Under the pieces are notes generated by a model that did not search any database, was not told the origin of the DNA, and was given only the letters and a program-made list of their open reading frames with translations. A stretch of 64,000 nucleotides of DNA, taken from Gigaspora margarita. Its lineage: Eukaryota > Glomeromycota > Glomeromycetes > Diversisporales > Gigasporaceae. The stretch lies in assembly GCA_009809945.1 (NCBI GenBank), contig WTPW01001091.1, positions 98,390 through 162,389 of the forward strand. Reading direction: 5' to 3'. This document shows, in pieces, positions 1 through 10,620 of this stretch; the stretch's first letter is position 1, and every line of letters begins with the position of its first letter. The position numbers and the translations under genes are program-made.

Positions 1-17
1 GAATAATGTATTTTTAT

Positions 18-182
18 GTGCTGAACAAGTTTCTTAGAGCACAATGTTAGAATCAATTAGTAAAATTTTGATAATTATAATATTTTATATAATTTTATTA
101 ATAAAAATACTAAAAAATTTTATGATTCTCAAAATTTTACTAATTGATTTAACTTTGTGCTCTAAGAAAATTTGTTCAGCAC
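18..182. repeat. Foldback MITE, GCTGAACAAGT family
   Basis: A hairpin of about 165 bp. The left arm begins GTGCTGAACAAGTTTCTTAG and the right arm ends with its near-exact reverse complement, and both arms continue into an AT-rich core. The same family forms the tandem array at 13.5-14.5 kb. No coding content is visible. Confidence 0.85.
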
Positions 183-479
183 TCAAATATATATATATTA
201 ATTTGATTTATAAAAATAAATGTGATAATTTAGTTTTTAGCAAATTACTAAAAATTTATATGTATTAATTGAATTTTTAGCAAATTTACTTGATTTTAGG
301 GGTAGCAAAAACCTCCAAATTTATGCAGATCATTTATAACCTATATTAGAGATGTCTGGGGTTCTGTGATAGTATATGAATATGATTGAATAAAATGTAA
401 AAGAGTATGCCAAATAGGCCAATAATTGTATGAATATATTTTGCTAGGATTATTTTTAGCATGTAAAAGGGCCTTGTAT

Positions 480-715
480 TTAGAGATAATAGATTGTGAA
501 TCAGTATATATGTGAATAGTGCTATTTCAAGGACATGTACAAATAGCTGATAGTATTGCAATTAGTTCTGCTTTGTATAATGATGGCCAGTTTTGAATTT
601 GTGCAGAGAATTGATGAATTATTGAGTCATTGAAAGTTTGTATCCAGGCAATGCCCATTGAGCATCTTGAATTGCCAAGATTAATAACAGATCCATCAGT
701 ATAGAAAGTAAATTC
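480..715 (-). pseudogene. RNase H domain of the LINE
   Basis: Minus-strand translation gives FYTDGSV (first catalytic Asp), then KAELIAILSAI (catalytic Glu), then IYTDSQSIIS (second catalytic Asp), in the usual RNase H order and spacing. A TGA lies between the second and third motifs. In LINEs the domain degrades the RNA strand of the RNA:DNA hybrid during target-primed synthesis. The pieces are recognisable but the reading frame is broken. Confidence 0.85.
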
Positions 716-1989
716 TGAAAAGGTAGTATTTGCTTATGCTATTGATTGCAGAATATTAGTTGCAGTATTAGGAGAAAAAATATCATTTATAGCTGTGAGA
801 TGGATTGTTATAGAAGGTAAAGATGGTATTGAGACTGAATGACGAGATGCAATAGAGAAAAGTAAGTCAAGATAATTGGCATTGAGCTTGAGTTTGTTTG
901 ATATTTGTTTGTAAACTTTTCTACCCAGGAATTTAGTAGATAAGATTGCATAAATATCAATAGTACACAGCTTTGAATTTTTTTGAATTAAAAGAACAAT
1001 ATGAACATGGATAGCAGATGATATTAGAAGTTAGATATAATGTTGTCTTGGTTTCATCAATTTCAGAAGTCCACTGTGTAATTGAAATAGTATTGGTTTG
1101 TTGGTTAAAGCATCTAGCTTTTCCCATAATAATAGTTTGTTCTTTGTATGTTATAAGCAAAAGTTTGTTTTTGGTATTAAAATAGCTAGTAGTATAAGAT
1201 AGGGAGTTGACTGAAGGTAATTGAAGTGTAGATATAAGTTGTCTAGTGATAGAGTTAGTGGTAATTTGATTTCTAGTATAGTAAACCATTTAGGTATCTT
1301 GCCCGGTATAAGAGAATTAATTCTTGGTGAGATGTGTTCCCATGTAAGGAGTACAGAATTATCAAAAGATGTAAGTTGTTCGTGAAATATAATATGTTTT
1401 GATCATAGTTGGCATTTAAATATTGAATAGTTGGTATGAGTTTGTAATATGGTTTCAAGTGGTGTATAAGGTAGAACAATAGTATAGGGTTTCATTATAT
1501 CTGAGTGTGCATGAATTGATAATTCTAGATATTTTAAGAGTTGGATAATTTTGAAAGTTGTAGTATTTTTGTTAGCTCCATCTATTTTGGGATTAGGATG
1601 TAATAGTATATTAGTAGTAGACCATAGATTATTTTGTAGTTGCTGTAATCTAATATATGTACTAGTGCCTAATAATTCTTTGTTATTTAGTTAGGAAGTT
1701 AGGTTGGAAATGTAATATTGTAACTGAATATCCCAAATATTCTTGATACCATAAATATTATAGTTAAGGATTGTGCTATTAGGAGTAGATTTAGCTAATC
1801 TAGCTTTGTGTTTTGCAACTGTAAGATATTTTGCAAGGATTTTGTTACATAATAATTGTGACAAAACAATATTGTGAATTCGGTATTCAAGTATAGATGT
1901 TATTACAGTATTGATAATATAACTAGCCTGTTTATCAGTTATCATTTTTGTATTAAAAGTATTTATGTTCTCAAATATCTCTTGTGTAA

Positions 1990-3265
1990 TTAGTTTAATT
2001 TGAGGATATGTTTTGGTTTTGGTAGTAAACCAGCAACCAAGGAATTTAAAAGGAGTATAAAGAGGTTGGGTTTGAATAGATAAGTTAAGGAAAGTAATTG
2101 AATGAATTTTTTGGTATTAGAGATTAATACTGATTTTTGTGGATTAACTTTGATATTGGTCATTTGATAAAATGATGATGCAGTTTGTATAATTTGTTGT
2201 AATTGTTGGAAAGATTGTGCAATCCATAAAGTATCATCCATATATACTAAAACTGAAGCTGAAGCTTCTGTTTTGTTAAATACTGGAGGTGATATTGTTG
2301 TAGTCCATACAACAGAGCTAGTATAACCAGGATATGTATTTGAAATTTTGCTAATAAGTGGATCATAATATTCGCCAAAGTAATGGAGTTATAATTTCAC
2401 CTTGGTCTATACCATCTTGTACTTCATATGATTTTGTAAGTCCAAAGTTAGTAATAACTCTGTTTGACCAATCAGTAAGTAAATTAATAATAATATTAGT
2501 TAACTGAGAGGGCATATTAAGTCGATAGAGTGCTTTTTCAAGAAGGTTGAGATTAACAGAATCATATGCTTTGCTTATATTTTGAGAAAGGATCCAAATT
2601 TCTTTTTGGTTACAGTTTGCATCTTCAATAAAGTTATTGAGGATATGAATAGGACTATTTGTACTATTATCTGGCAAGGCAACATAGTTGTGTGGATTGA
2701 GGATATTATATAATGAAAGGGTATCATTAAGCCGATTAGTGAGAATTTTAGTATATAGTTTTTTAATATGTTCTATAAGACTAATTGGGCATGTATTATT
2801 TAAATTTTCATCAAACTTTGCTTTTTTAGGAATAGGAAAAATATAACTGTCTGGGTCCTTCCATTGTTTTAAAATTTGTTGTAGTAATATGCATCAGTTA
2901 AGGAGAGCTGTAATTGCAAGAATTGTTTTTGTTCCACAATGTTTGAGCATTTCATAGCTAATACCAGAAGGTCCACAGGCTTTATTGTTAGAGAATTGAT
3001 TTATAGTGCTAGTAACTTCTTCAGCAGAAATTTCAGCAAGAACTATGTCATACCAGAAAGGTAGAATTATTGAAGCAGGTCTATACTCTGATTGCCAGTC
3101 TGTTTGAAAAATAGATTGATTATATGGGTTGTGAGCTGTCCATTGGCAAAAGTGTGATTGAATATATTCTTTAATTGTTGGTGAATCAGTAATAATATCA
3201 TTTTCTAGCTTGATATTATCAAAGGGTACTGGATCAGTATGGCGATTAAGTATGCTATTAATCAT
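1990..3265 (-). pseudogene. Reverse transcriptase domain of the LINE
   Basis: Three minus-strand fragments lie in order. The first (2894-3265) ends in the linker NNKACGPSGISYEMLKH, typical of the block before LINE RT palms. The second (2363-2677) carries NISKAYDSVN (palm motif with the first catalytic Asp) and the QGEIITPLLW block. The third begins just upstream of 2241 and reads ASVLVYMDDTLWIAQS, the YxDD catalytic box. The fragments are separated by frameshifts and stops, so no full-length enzyme can be made. Domain order and motif spacing leave little doubt about the family. Confidence 0.9.
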
Positions 3266-3879
3266 TTTAGTAGGTTGTGTAAGTATCCTTTCACATCTGG
3301 TATTAATAGCAGAATTAATATGGTTTTGTAGATACTGAGAGTTTTCAATATTTCTTGTATTATATAGTGTTTTTCAAGCAATTTTAGTTTGTTTAAGCCA
3401 TTGAGTAAGGTCTTGGTTATGTAAAGGAGGTTGTGAAATATTTAAGTTATGTTTAGAATTAATATATAGAATTTGTGAGTTATATTAGAAGATAGTGTAC
3501 AATTGCAAGAAAGTGCATATTTAGTTTGTTTCATTATATTTCCTATAATTTGAAGATCTTTGTGAAGGTCTGTAGCTTTAGATGAAAAGGTATGATGAAA
3601 GTTCCGAACAGCAAATTTTTTGTTAGGTATAGTTTGAAGTGCAGAGCTAATAATGCTTGTTTGGATTTTGTGCCAGGTACATTCTAGAGATTCTGTAGTG
3701 TGGATAGATAGTAGAGTACAAAGAAACTGGATTCTGTTTTGAGTTTGGGATGAAAATTTTTTTTATTTTTCTTTAGTTATAGATTTATAGTCAAAAATTC
3801 TACGTTTGCATCTTGTTTTATGTCAAAGTTTTGATAATAGTGCAAAAGGAAATATCCAACTAGAAATAAGGATAAGATG

Positions 3880-4270
3880 ATCACTCTGAGTGAGAATAGT
3901 GGTTCTTGAAGAGTAAAGTTTGTAAAATTAGGAATAATTGAATCATGTGCCCAAATGTAATCAATACAACTACAAAGATCATTGCATCACCAGGTATTTT
4001 GTAGATTGTTGATATGGTCTGCAAGATCATACATGTTATTGTTATGGTAGTTTGAATTTAGATATTGACTGATAAGAGGTATTGGAGTCATAAGAATATT
4101 GGATGTAGGTTTAGAGAAAGTGCTTGCTGAATCCAACTTATTACTTTATCTTGTATTTGGTTGCAGTATTGCTGATTTGTCGAAGAGAAATTGACTGATA
4201 TTATTCTGAATTTAAAATCATATTTAAAGAATAAATCAACTGCAATAGCTTCACCAGGATGTGTATGAAT
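3880..4270 (-). pseudogene. Endonuclease domain of the LINE, C-terminal part
   Basis: Minus-strand translation gives GEAIAVDLFF, FRIISVNFSS, WIQQALSLNLHPIFL and, further on, CIDYIWAHDSIIPNF. These match the order of the endonuclease/exonuclease/phosphatase fold (the substrate-side strand and the IDYIW block near the end). The N-terminal part of the same domain lies at 6140-6385, beyond the hAT-like insertion. Confidence 0.75.
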
Positions 4271-4278
4271 ATTGTGAA
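4271..4278. repeat. Target-site duplication, left copy (ATTGTGAA)
   Basis: The 8-bp sequence ATTGTGAA is repeated exactly at 6130-6137 and flanks the inverted termini of the inserted element. An 8-bp duplication is the hallmark of hAT transposition. Confidence 0.9.
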
Positions 4279-5257
4279 TAGGGTGCGGGACGGGCCGGGC
4301 TAAGCCTGGAAACTTGCAGGCCGAGCTGGGCTTTGGTTCAATTCGGGCCTTAATTTTTGAGCCCACTATTGTTCGGGCCATACACAGATCGGGCTTGTTA
4401 AATAACGGGCTGGGTTCAAGCTTTATAAGAAAGCCCGATAAGGCCCGATAATACCCGGTAAGCTTATAGTCAAAATCAATAGAGAACTTGATGATATTAC
4501 TGTGTTGGTTTAGTTTGATCATTAACCAAAGTACTTAAGGTTAAATGGTTTAAAGTGATAAATTATTACATATAATTACGGGTATAAGATTTCTCTTTCG
4601 GATTATCACAATAATACTAAATACTATCTACAATCGTTAACTGTTTGTCCTCCCTTCATAAGCGAAAACTAAACCCTTATATAGTTTTAATTCGTAGGGG
4701 AGCTTTAATCTCTCGATTGGAGCTTTGACCACCCGTTTGGAGCTTTGATCACCCGTTTGGAGCTTTGATCACCCATTTGGAGATCTAATCACCTGACTAT
4801 GCCACAACTATGCCAATATAAGAAATACATAATTATACTAATAAAAGAATAAAAATTGAGCATAAAGGTTTTTTTCATCAGTATTGACCTACATTCATAT
4901 CGAGAATTCCATTTCTGTCTTTGCATTTCTCCTGTTTCCCACCGACTTCACACCTCTGATATTTTTGACCATCATCATCCAAACTCTACAAGCACCATCA
5001 ACTTCTGGGTCATTTTTATAAGACTCTCCAGCCATATCATACTTTCAGTTCATTGGGCTTTTATTATATTTAATTACACTAAACCGGGTCTTAAATGATT
5101 CAACTTTTTCTTCCACTCTACGCATGCAGCTTCTAAAGTTCCATACCTTCAGTTGGTTTTCCCTCTTCACCTTCAGTTCCATTCGATTCACTCTTGGTGC
5201 AACCTTTGACTCTATCATATCCCTCGTGATATCGTGCAGGTAGAATGTTTGGATGAC

Positions 5258-5467
5258 TCACATGAGATTTGGGTTTGTTTTTCCGGCACTTAATACATTC
5301 TTATTTTTATCTTTGGTTAGGCCGATTCCAATGTGATAACAACGCTTAAGACCCCATATTATACTAGTATGACCCGTATCAGTAGGTTTTTGATAATTAT
5401 TGAATGTCTTGGGTTCATACTTTTCAATTCTGATCCCATTTTTGTAAGAGTTACCAAGATCGTTCAT
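5258..5467 (-). pseudogene. Sel1-like repeat fragment inside the hAT-like element
   Basis: A 69-codon minus-strand frame reads LGNSYKNGIRIEKYEPKTF, then GHTSIIWGLKRCYHIGIGL and KDKNKN. Each half follows the Sel1-like pattern (LGxCYxxGIGVEKDExKAFxYYQKSAxxG). Key Gly and Ala positions are eroded (NGIRIEK for NGIGVEK, QKPTDTG for QKSADMG), which points to a decaying captured fragment rather than a working protein. Sel1 repeats form alpha-helical scaffolds. Whether this came from a host gene by transduplication or is a remnant under an older insertion cannot be told from this copy alone. Confidence 0.65.
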
Positions 5468-5519
5468 TCCTTCAACACGACCTATAGTTTTTTAAAAACT
5501 AATAAATTTCGTCGAAAAA

Positions 5520-5880
5520 GAATAAAGGCTTTGTTTGAATGAAAATAGGCCTTGCCAAAGAATATTATTGAAATTTTACACAATTTTTTTTTAAAACCGA
5601 ATTTTCGTCAAAAAATAATTAGAATTGAATAAAGGCTTTGTTTGAGCGAAAATGTAGAATAGGAATTGAAACTTTTTAAAAACAAATTTTCGTTGAAAAT
5701 AATTAGAAATGAATAAAGGCTTCGTTTAAATGAAAATGGACTTTGCCAAAGAATAGGAATTGTAATTTTATAAAATTTTTTAAAACNGAATTTTCGTCNA
5801 AAAATAATTAAAATGAATAAAGGCTTCGTTTGAGCAAAAATNGATCATGCCAAGAATAGGAATTGAAACTTTATGACTTA
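5520..5880. repeat. Tandem repeat, four copies of roughly 80-110 bp
   Basis: Copies begin with AATAAAGGCTT(T/C)GTTT near 5521, 5630, 5710 and 5816 and continue to GAATTTTCGTC...AATAATTA. A few ambiguous N bases fall inside. The array lies within the hAT-like element. Confidence 0.85.
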
Positions 5881-6139
5881 CATGTGACAAATATGTATGT
5901 CAATATTTAGTTCTAGGTTGTTTGAAGGTAATTTTCATAAGTGAAAAATTTTAGTAATGCATATAAATTTGCGGGCCGAGCCGGGCTGGGTATAGTTTTA
6001 AATAAGGCCTGGCCCGATTTATTTCACGGGCTTTTTTTTTCACAGGCCGGGCTCGGGCCTACAAATAATTTTCGGGCTGAGTTTCAGGTCTAAGCAGGCC
6101 CAGCCCGACCCGGCCCATCCCGCACCCTAATTGTGAATA

Positions 6140-6385
6140 TGAAATTTTAAGAGTTATTGATCATTATGCCAGTGCCTTCTGCTAAATTATCTAAACTAGA
6201 CCAAAAGTAGATAAATTGTGGGGTATTGAGGAATTTTTTGGATTTTGAAGATAAAATTTTTGTTTCTGTTATGCTAATAATATGTAGATTGTTTTTAAGA
6301 CAAATTCCTTTCAAAGTTGCCTTTTAGTAGGTGTGTTATAACCTTGTACATTGTGTGTTACTATATTAAGATTCAGTGTAGAGGA
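6140..6385 (-). pseudogene. Endonuclease domain of the LINE, N-terminal part
   Basis: Minus-strand translation gives LNIVTHNVQGYNTPTK, the N-terminal Asn motif of LINE endonucleases. After a frameshift it gives LHIISITETKI, the block containing the catalytic Glu. The domain breaks off at 6138 where the hAT-like element entered. Confidence 0.8.
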
Positions 6386-6859
6386 GTTAGAAGATATAGA
6401 ATTACCTATTTGAAAAGTTGTTGCAAAGAAAAAGGGATTATTTTCTTGGTAGTTGTTATATAAAGATTTAATAGGTGAGTTATAGTAGATAGGAAATGGT
6501 TAGGTAGTAGTAAAATATGATTTGGAAGAAGTTTGTCTTCATTACTAAGATATATATATGTCTCTAGTATAATTATGTTTATAGATATCTTATAAGGATA
6601 AAAAAAGGATTGTTTAAGTAAATGTTTAGTAAAGGATTTTAGTGTTTGTGGTCTTAAAAGTAGAGAAAGATTGTGTTTTTGTAAAAATAAATTATAACAA
6701 GTTTCCTCAGAGGTGATGAAATAATGTTATCTGAGGAGATTTTTGTGTCTTTTACAAAGTCGCTCACCATTTTAGGCTTGGCTCTAACAGCTGCGCAGGT
6801 ATCCATAGTCTGTCCTGTACATTGGTTCTGACTGTCATTATTCTGGACCTCTGCATATT

Positions 6860-7450
6860 TATGAATATTTATAAAATTTATGAATATTCATAATTATTAT
6901 GAGTATTCATAATATTTATGAATATTCATAATATTTATGAATATACATATATATTTATAAATATTCATAATATTTATAAATATTATAAGCTATATAATTT
7001 AGCGCATATGTGCTGTAGCGCATCCACATGATCAGCCAATTAGATTGTAAGATCAGGTGTAATGCAAAATTAAAAAAATAGCAATATTTTAAAAAATTGT
7101 TTGTAGCTCATAATTTTGCTTATGTAATCTCTTATTATGTTCTAACAAAAAAATTCCTAACCAAATTTTGGGTTAGAATCTTTTGCTAAAGCCCAAACCC
7201 TAACTTGACCCTGACCCTAACCCTAAACTAACAAGTTATTTATTGTTTTAATTTTATGTTACACCTAATCTATAAGGTGCATTACAATGCACCTGCTCAA
7301 AATAATATATTTCTATAAATATTTATAATATTTATGAATATTTATAATATTTATGAATATTCATGATGTTTATGAATATTCATAATTATAATGAATATTT
7401 ATAATATTTATGAATATCAAAAATATATTTGAATATATTAATAAATTAAT
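6860..7450. repeat. ATTTATGAATATTCATAA palindrome arrays flanking a MITE
   Basis: Two AT-only arrays (about 6860-6990 and 7310-7440) repeat the self-complementary unit TATTTATGAATATTCATAA. Between them sits the telomere-core element at 7012-7300, so one array was probably split by the insertion. Confidence 0.8.
7012..7300. mobile_element. Small element with terminal hairpins and CCCTAA core (copy A)
   Basis: Inner inverted arms read GATCAGGTGTAATGCAAAAT (near 7052) and ATTTTATGTTACACCTAATC (near 7275). Both tips are small hairpins (GCGCATATGTGCTGTAGCGC and GGTGCATTACAATGCACC). The core carries TTCTAACAAAAAAATTCCT followed at 7197-7228 by CCCTAA/CCCTGA repeats. See the related copies at 20.9, 21.8, 46.2, 52.9, 60.9 and 61.7 kb. 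Confidence 0.7.
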
Positions 7451-7499
7451 CATAAAAATTCAAATATATATAAGGATTTATAAATATAATTACTATGTG

Positions 7500-7730
7500 C
7501 AAAACTACCTATCATGAAAAAAATTTAATGGTAGCACTAGTGATGACACCTGTGATAACGTGCAAACCACTACCAAAGGAATATACAAGACCACTCATCA
7601 AGAAGAAAATCTAACAGGAGCACTAATGATGATACCAGTGACAACACTTAAGGCAATACCTGCAACAACACCAACAATTATACCAATAATGATACCAAAA
7701 CAATATCAATGATGGTACTAGTGACAATAG
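7500..7730. repeat. Degenerate minisatellite (TGATGATACCAGTGACAA)
   Basis: Variants of TGATGATACCAGTGACAACA recur across this stretch. No coding signal is seen, and 7730-8020 is AT-rich sequence with nothing recognised. Confidence 0.5.
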
Positions 7731-8022
7731 CTAAAAAAAAAAAAATTATTAAACAAAAATGTAAAAAAAAATCAAAACAAAAAAAAATAATTATCTTAAA
7801 GATTTTATTTATATCATGCATATAGGGGTACATTATCATACAGGTGTATGAAAACCTTTTCCTTTATTTTAATATAAGTGTTTATATATGATCTTTTACT
7901 ATAATAAACTCATATTATCATCAGCAAATTTTATACATAGATATATATCAATTACTAACTGGGTAAGATATATATCGATACTCAATACTCCTGCCAATTT
8001 CTATTGATAGTGATAGTAATCA

Positions 8023-8282
8023 ATATATGGGGGTGTCAGTAGAAACCAGGCAAATTGTTTTTAGTAAGTTTTTTTAAAACTTTAAATTAAAATATCTCGA
8101 CAACTATTAAACCAAACTTGATAAATTTTTTTTTATATTAATTCTATAACTATATAGAATTAAAATAAAAAAAAATTTATCAAGTTTGGTTTAATAGTTG
8201 TTGAGATATTTTAATTCAAATTCTAAAAAAAATTTACTTAGAAACAATTTGCCTGGTTTCTACTGACACCCCTCCATATATC
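8023..8282. repeat. Foldback MITE with GTAGAAACCAGGC ends
   Basis: Near-perfect palindrome of about 260 bp. The arms begin ATATATGG then GGGTGTCAGTAGAAACCAGG and end with the complement. Elements at 39125 and 59022 have related tips (CAATAGAAATCAGGC; AAGTAGAAACCAAG) but different interiors. Confidence 0.85.
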
Positions 8283-8777
8283 TGGTTAATCAATATATAT
8301 CTAATATGATATCAATTAATAATTTATTATATTCACATAATCATGCTTTTTGCAAATTTTTAAACATTTTACAGGTTTTTGCAAGTTTTTGCAAGTTTTC
8401 TAAAATTTATTTATTTATTATTATTATATATTATATTTTAAATCAAATAAACTATATTCGCAAGTTTTTGCAATTTAATATAAAATTTTATATTTTTATT
8501 TATTATTATGATATTATTAATATTTTAAATATTATATATTTTATTATATATTATTATAAAAAAATGACAAAAAAAAATAAAACTAAAAAAAAACAAAATA
8601 AACAAAAAAATTGAAAATGTCTACTTTCACACTTTATCGCATCTAATTCACTTATTTCCTCACTTTGCAGTTAGCTATTATTTCTTTTTTTGGTTTAACT
8701 ATTATCTTTATTTATATTTGATCATATTTGCTACTTCTTGCAAAGTGCCAGAGAAGTTAGAATTGGTGTTCTTGTAA

Positions 8778-9308
8778 GGGGGCATCCATAAATTACGTTA
8801 TGCTTGAGGGGGGGTCCCCCAAAATATAACGATTTTCCAATCTGTAGGGGGGGTCCCCCCAACATAACGCAATTTTTTAATAAAAATTTGTCTAAACCTT
8901 GATCCAGTAGTCCAAATTGAATTATTTTGGTACCATTCGAACCGTCTTGAGGAGAGGATTCGAATGGTACCAATTTCATTTGATTTGGATCACTGGATCA
9001 TGTTTTATTAACGAAATACTATTGGTTACTATGTTTTCTTATAAAATTACTATAAAATCAATAGTATTTCGTTAATAACCCGTGATCCAGTGGTCCAAAT
9101 GGACTGATTTTGGTACCATTGGATTCGTCTCATAGAGACGAATCGAATAGTACCAAAATCATCCAGATTTTATCACTGGGTCATTATATATTCAAGTTTT
9201 TGTAAAATTTTATATATAAACATACAGATTTTTAAAAATTTTTTTATATAGTAGGGGGGGTCAAGAGCTACTATGTAGGGGTACATAACGTTATTTATGG
9301 ATGCCCCC
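8778..9308. mobile_element. PIF/Harbinger-like MITE with TAA target duplication
   Basis: The inverted ends GGGGGCATCCATAAATTACG and CGTTATTTATGGATGCCCCC are flanked by TAA on both sides (8775-8777, 9309-9311). A 3-bp TAA/TTA duplication is typical of PIF/Harbinger elements. The interior has two related hairpins (8899-8998 and 9082-9182), each starting GATCCAGT(A/G)GTCCAAAT with a GGTACCATT stem. They sit on either side of a third inverted pair, TTAACGAAATACTATTG. No ORF is present. GC-rich runs of G and C flank the tips. Confidence 0.75.
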
Positions 9309-9424
9309 TAAGTGCTAGAAAAGTCAGATTGTTTTCTTGCAAAGTTTTGAAGGAAGTAAGAAATAAATAAAATAAAATAAAATTAAAAATTAAGTAAAAA
9401 AAAAGAAAAACTAACAAAAAACAA

Positions 9425-9585
9425 AAATGTAAGGGGAGTGATGAAAATCAGGTAATTTTTTAGAGGGGAGGGGGTAAAAAAAGTTTAAATTATATATAAG
9501 AACCTGACTATATATATATTAAAGAAGAGGTAGAGGGTAGGGCTCTGATAAAAAATAATTAGGTGATTAATAACACAGCCCTAAG
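9425..9585. repeat. Dispersed repeat, inverted partner at 33345-33480
   Basis: A stretch with AAAATCAGGTAATTTTTTAGAGGGGAGGG through AAGAACCTGAC to GGGTAGGGCTCTGATAAAA is matched in reverse complement at 33345-33480. A fragment also appears near 14625. Confidence 0.6.
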
Positions 9586-10499
9586 CAAACTAAATAAAAA
9601 AATAAATGAAGCTCCAAATTTCTATTTCCCTAAAGAAAGAGTTTGTTTCTTGCAATTCAGAAATTGTTAAAGGTTTTCACAAAGTGCCAAAATAAATAAA
9701 AAAATAAAAATTAAAGAAATAAGTAAAAGAAAACAAACAAAAAAATAGAATGTAAGCAAACTGAATAAAAAAAATAAAACTCCAAATCTCTATTTCTCTG
9801 AAGTAGAGTTCATAACAAATTGTCAAAATCACATTGAATATATTCTTGCAAAGTGCTGAAAAAGTCTGGGTTTGGTTGCAAACTATTGAAAAAGCCTGAG
9901 TTAATTTTTTCACAAAGTGCTGGAATAAAATAAATTAATAAAAAAAAAATAAAAAAAAAACAAAACAAAAACAAAAAGAACAAAAAATATTAAATGAAAA
10001 AAAATAAAGCACTAACTAAATCTTTATTTCTCTAAAGAAGCATTCTTCAAAATTTAGAAATTGCTTAGTAAAATCAGTTGAGAGTTCTTGCCAAGTGTCA
10101 GAAGGCTGAGTTGGCTTGCGAAGTTTTGAAAAGTTGTTGGATTTCTTGCAAAGTGCCAAAAGTTAGGGTCATTATTTTTTGTATAAAAAAAAATTAAAAA
10201 ATAATAAATAAAGAAAAAAATAAAAAAACAAAATAAAACTAAACAAAACTAAACAAAACGAAATGATCCCAAAAAAAAACAAACCAAAATACAAAAAACA
10301 ATATAAAATTAATAGAAGATCTAAATTATAAACAAAAAAATAAACAAAGATCTAATCTAATTTTGTACTATGATCATTGAAATATTTCAAAACATTTTGA
10401 AAATATTAGTCAAATGTGCTTTTGGTATAATCCAGGCTACAGATATACTGATCTAGCTTGATTTCCCAATTCTAAAATATTTCAAAACAATTTGAAATA

Positions 10500-10620
10500 T
10501 TAAAAAAAAAGAAAAAAAAAAAAGAAAAAAAGAAAAGAAGAGAAAGAAAGAAAGAGAGAAGAAAAGGAAGAGAGAGAGGAAAAAAGGAATAGAGGAAAAA
10601 AGGGAAAGAAAAGTAAAAAT
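10500..10620. repeat. Polypurine tract
   Basis: About 115 bp of almost pure A and G on the plus strand, in AAAGAAAGAGAG-type patterns. It is low-complexity sequence. The minus-strand ORF across it (Phe/Ser/Leu only) is not a gene. Confidence 0.85.

Larger units (their letters stand above)
4279..6129. mobile_element. Non-autonomous hAT-like element with CGGGC subterminal repeats
   Basis: The ends read TAGGGTGCGGGA and TCCCGCACCCTA, flanked by exact 8-bp duplications, and the insertion splits the LINE endonuclease. Both subterminal zones (about 4281-4460 and 5970-6120) are packed with GGGCCGGGC/CGGGCT motifs and are much more GC-rich than their surroundings. Such clusters are known transposase-binding sites in hAT elements. 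No transposase ORF is visible. The interior carries a degenerate Sel1-like coding fragment (5258-5467, minus), a four-copy tandem repeat (5520-5880) and an unassigned plus-strand ORF (4856-5098). Confidence 0.9.
300..6860 (-). mobile_element. Degenerate LINE retrotransposon (EN-RT-RNase H), split by a hAT-like element
   Basis: Read on the minus strand, pieces of one LINE polyprotein follow in order: an upstream ORF piece (about 6860-6720), an apurinic-type endonuclease, a reverse transcriptase with the YMDD box, and an RNase H domain. Stops and frameshifts interrupt every domain, so this is a dead copy. Several stops can be explained by a single C-to-T or G-to-A change (for example TGA where a Trp is expected in the RNase H domain). 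The presence of RNase H fits I/Tad1-like clades, but the clade is not resolved here. The copy is split at 4279-6129 by a hAT-like insertion with an 8-bp target duplication, so the hAT-like element is younger. The 5' boundary abuts an AT palindrome repeat near 6860, and no clear 3' tail or LINE target duplication was found. Confidence 0.9.
8300..10500. repeat. Large degenerate repeat block X, copy 1
   Basis: The block is defined by many copies of TTCTTGCAAAGTGCC, stretches of AAATAAAATAAATTAATAAAA, and an end section with AGATCTAAT and a long ATTTCAAAAC... tail (10310-10500). The same order recurs at 14935-16215 and 29930-31085. No domain could be recognised in any frame, so it may be a very old retroelement or an expanded satellite. 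A PIF/Harbinger-like insertion at 8778-9308 interrupts it. Confidence 0.7.

Noticed and set aside
4088-4522. 144-codon minus-strand ORF
   Set aside because: It fuses LINE endonuclease sequence with the hAT-like terminus; the chimera is created by insertion, not a gene.
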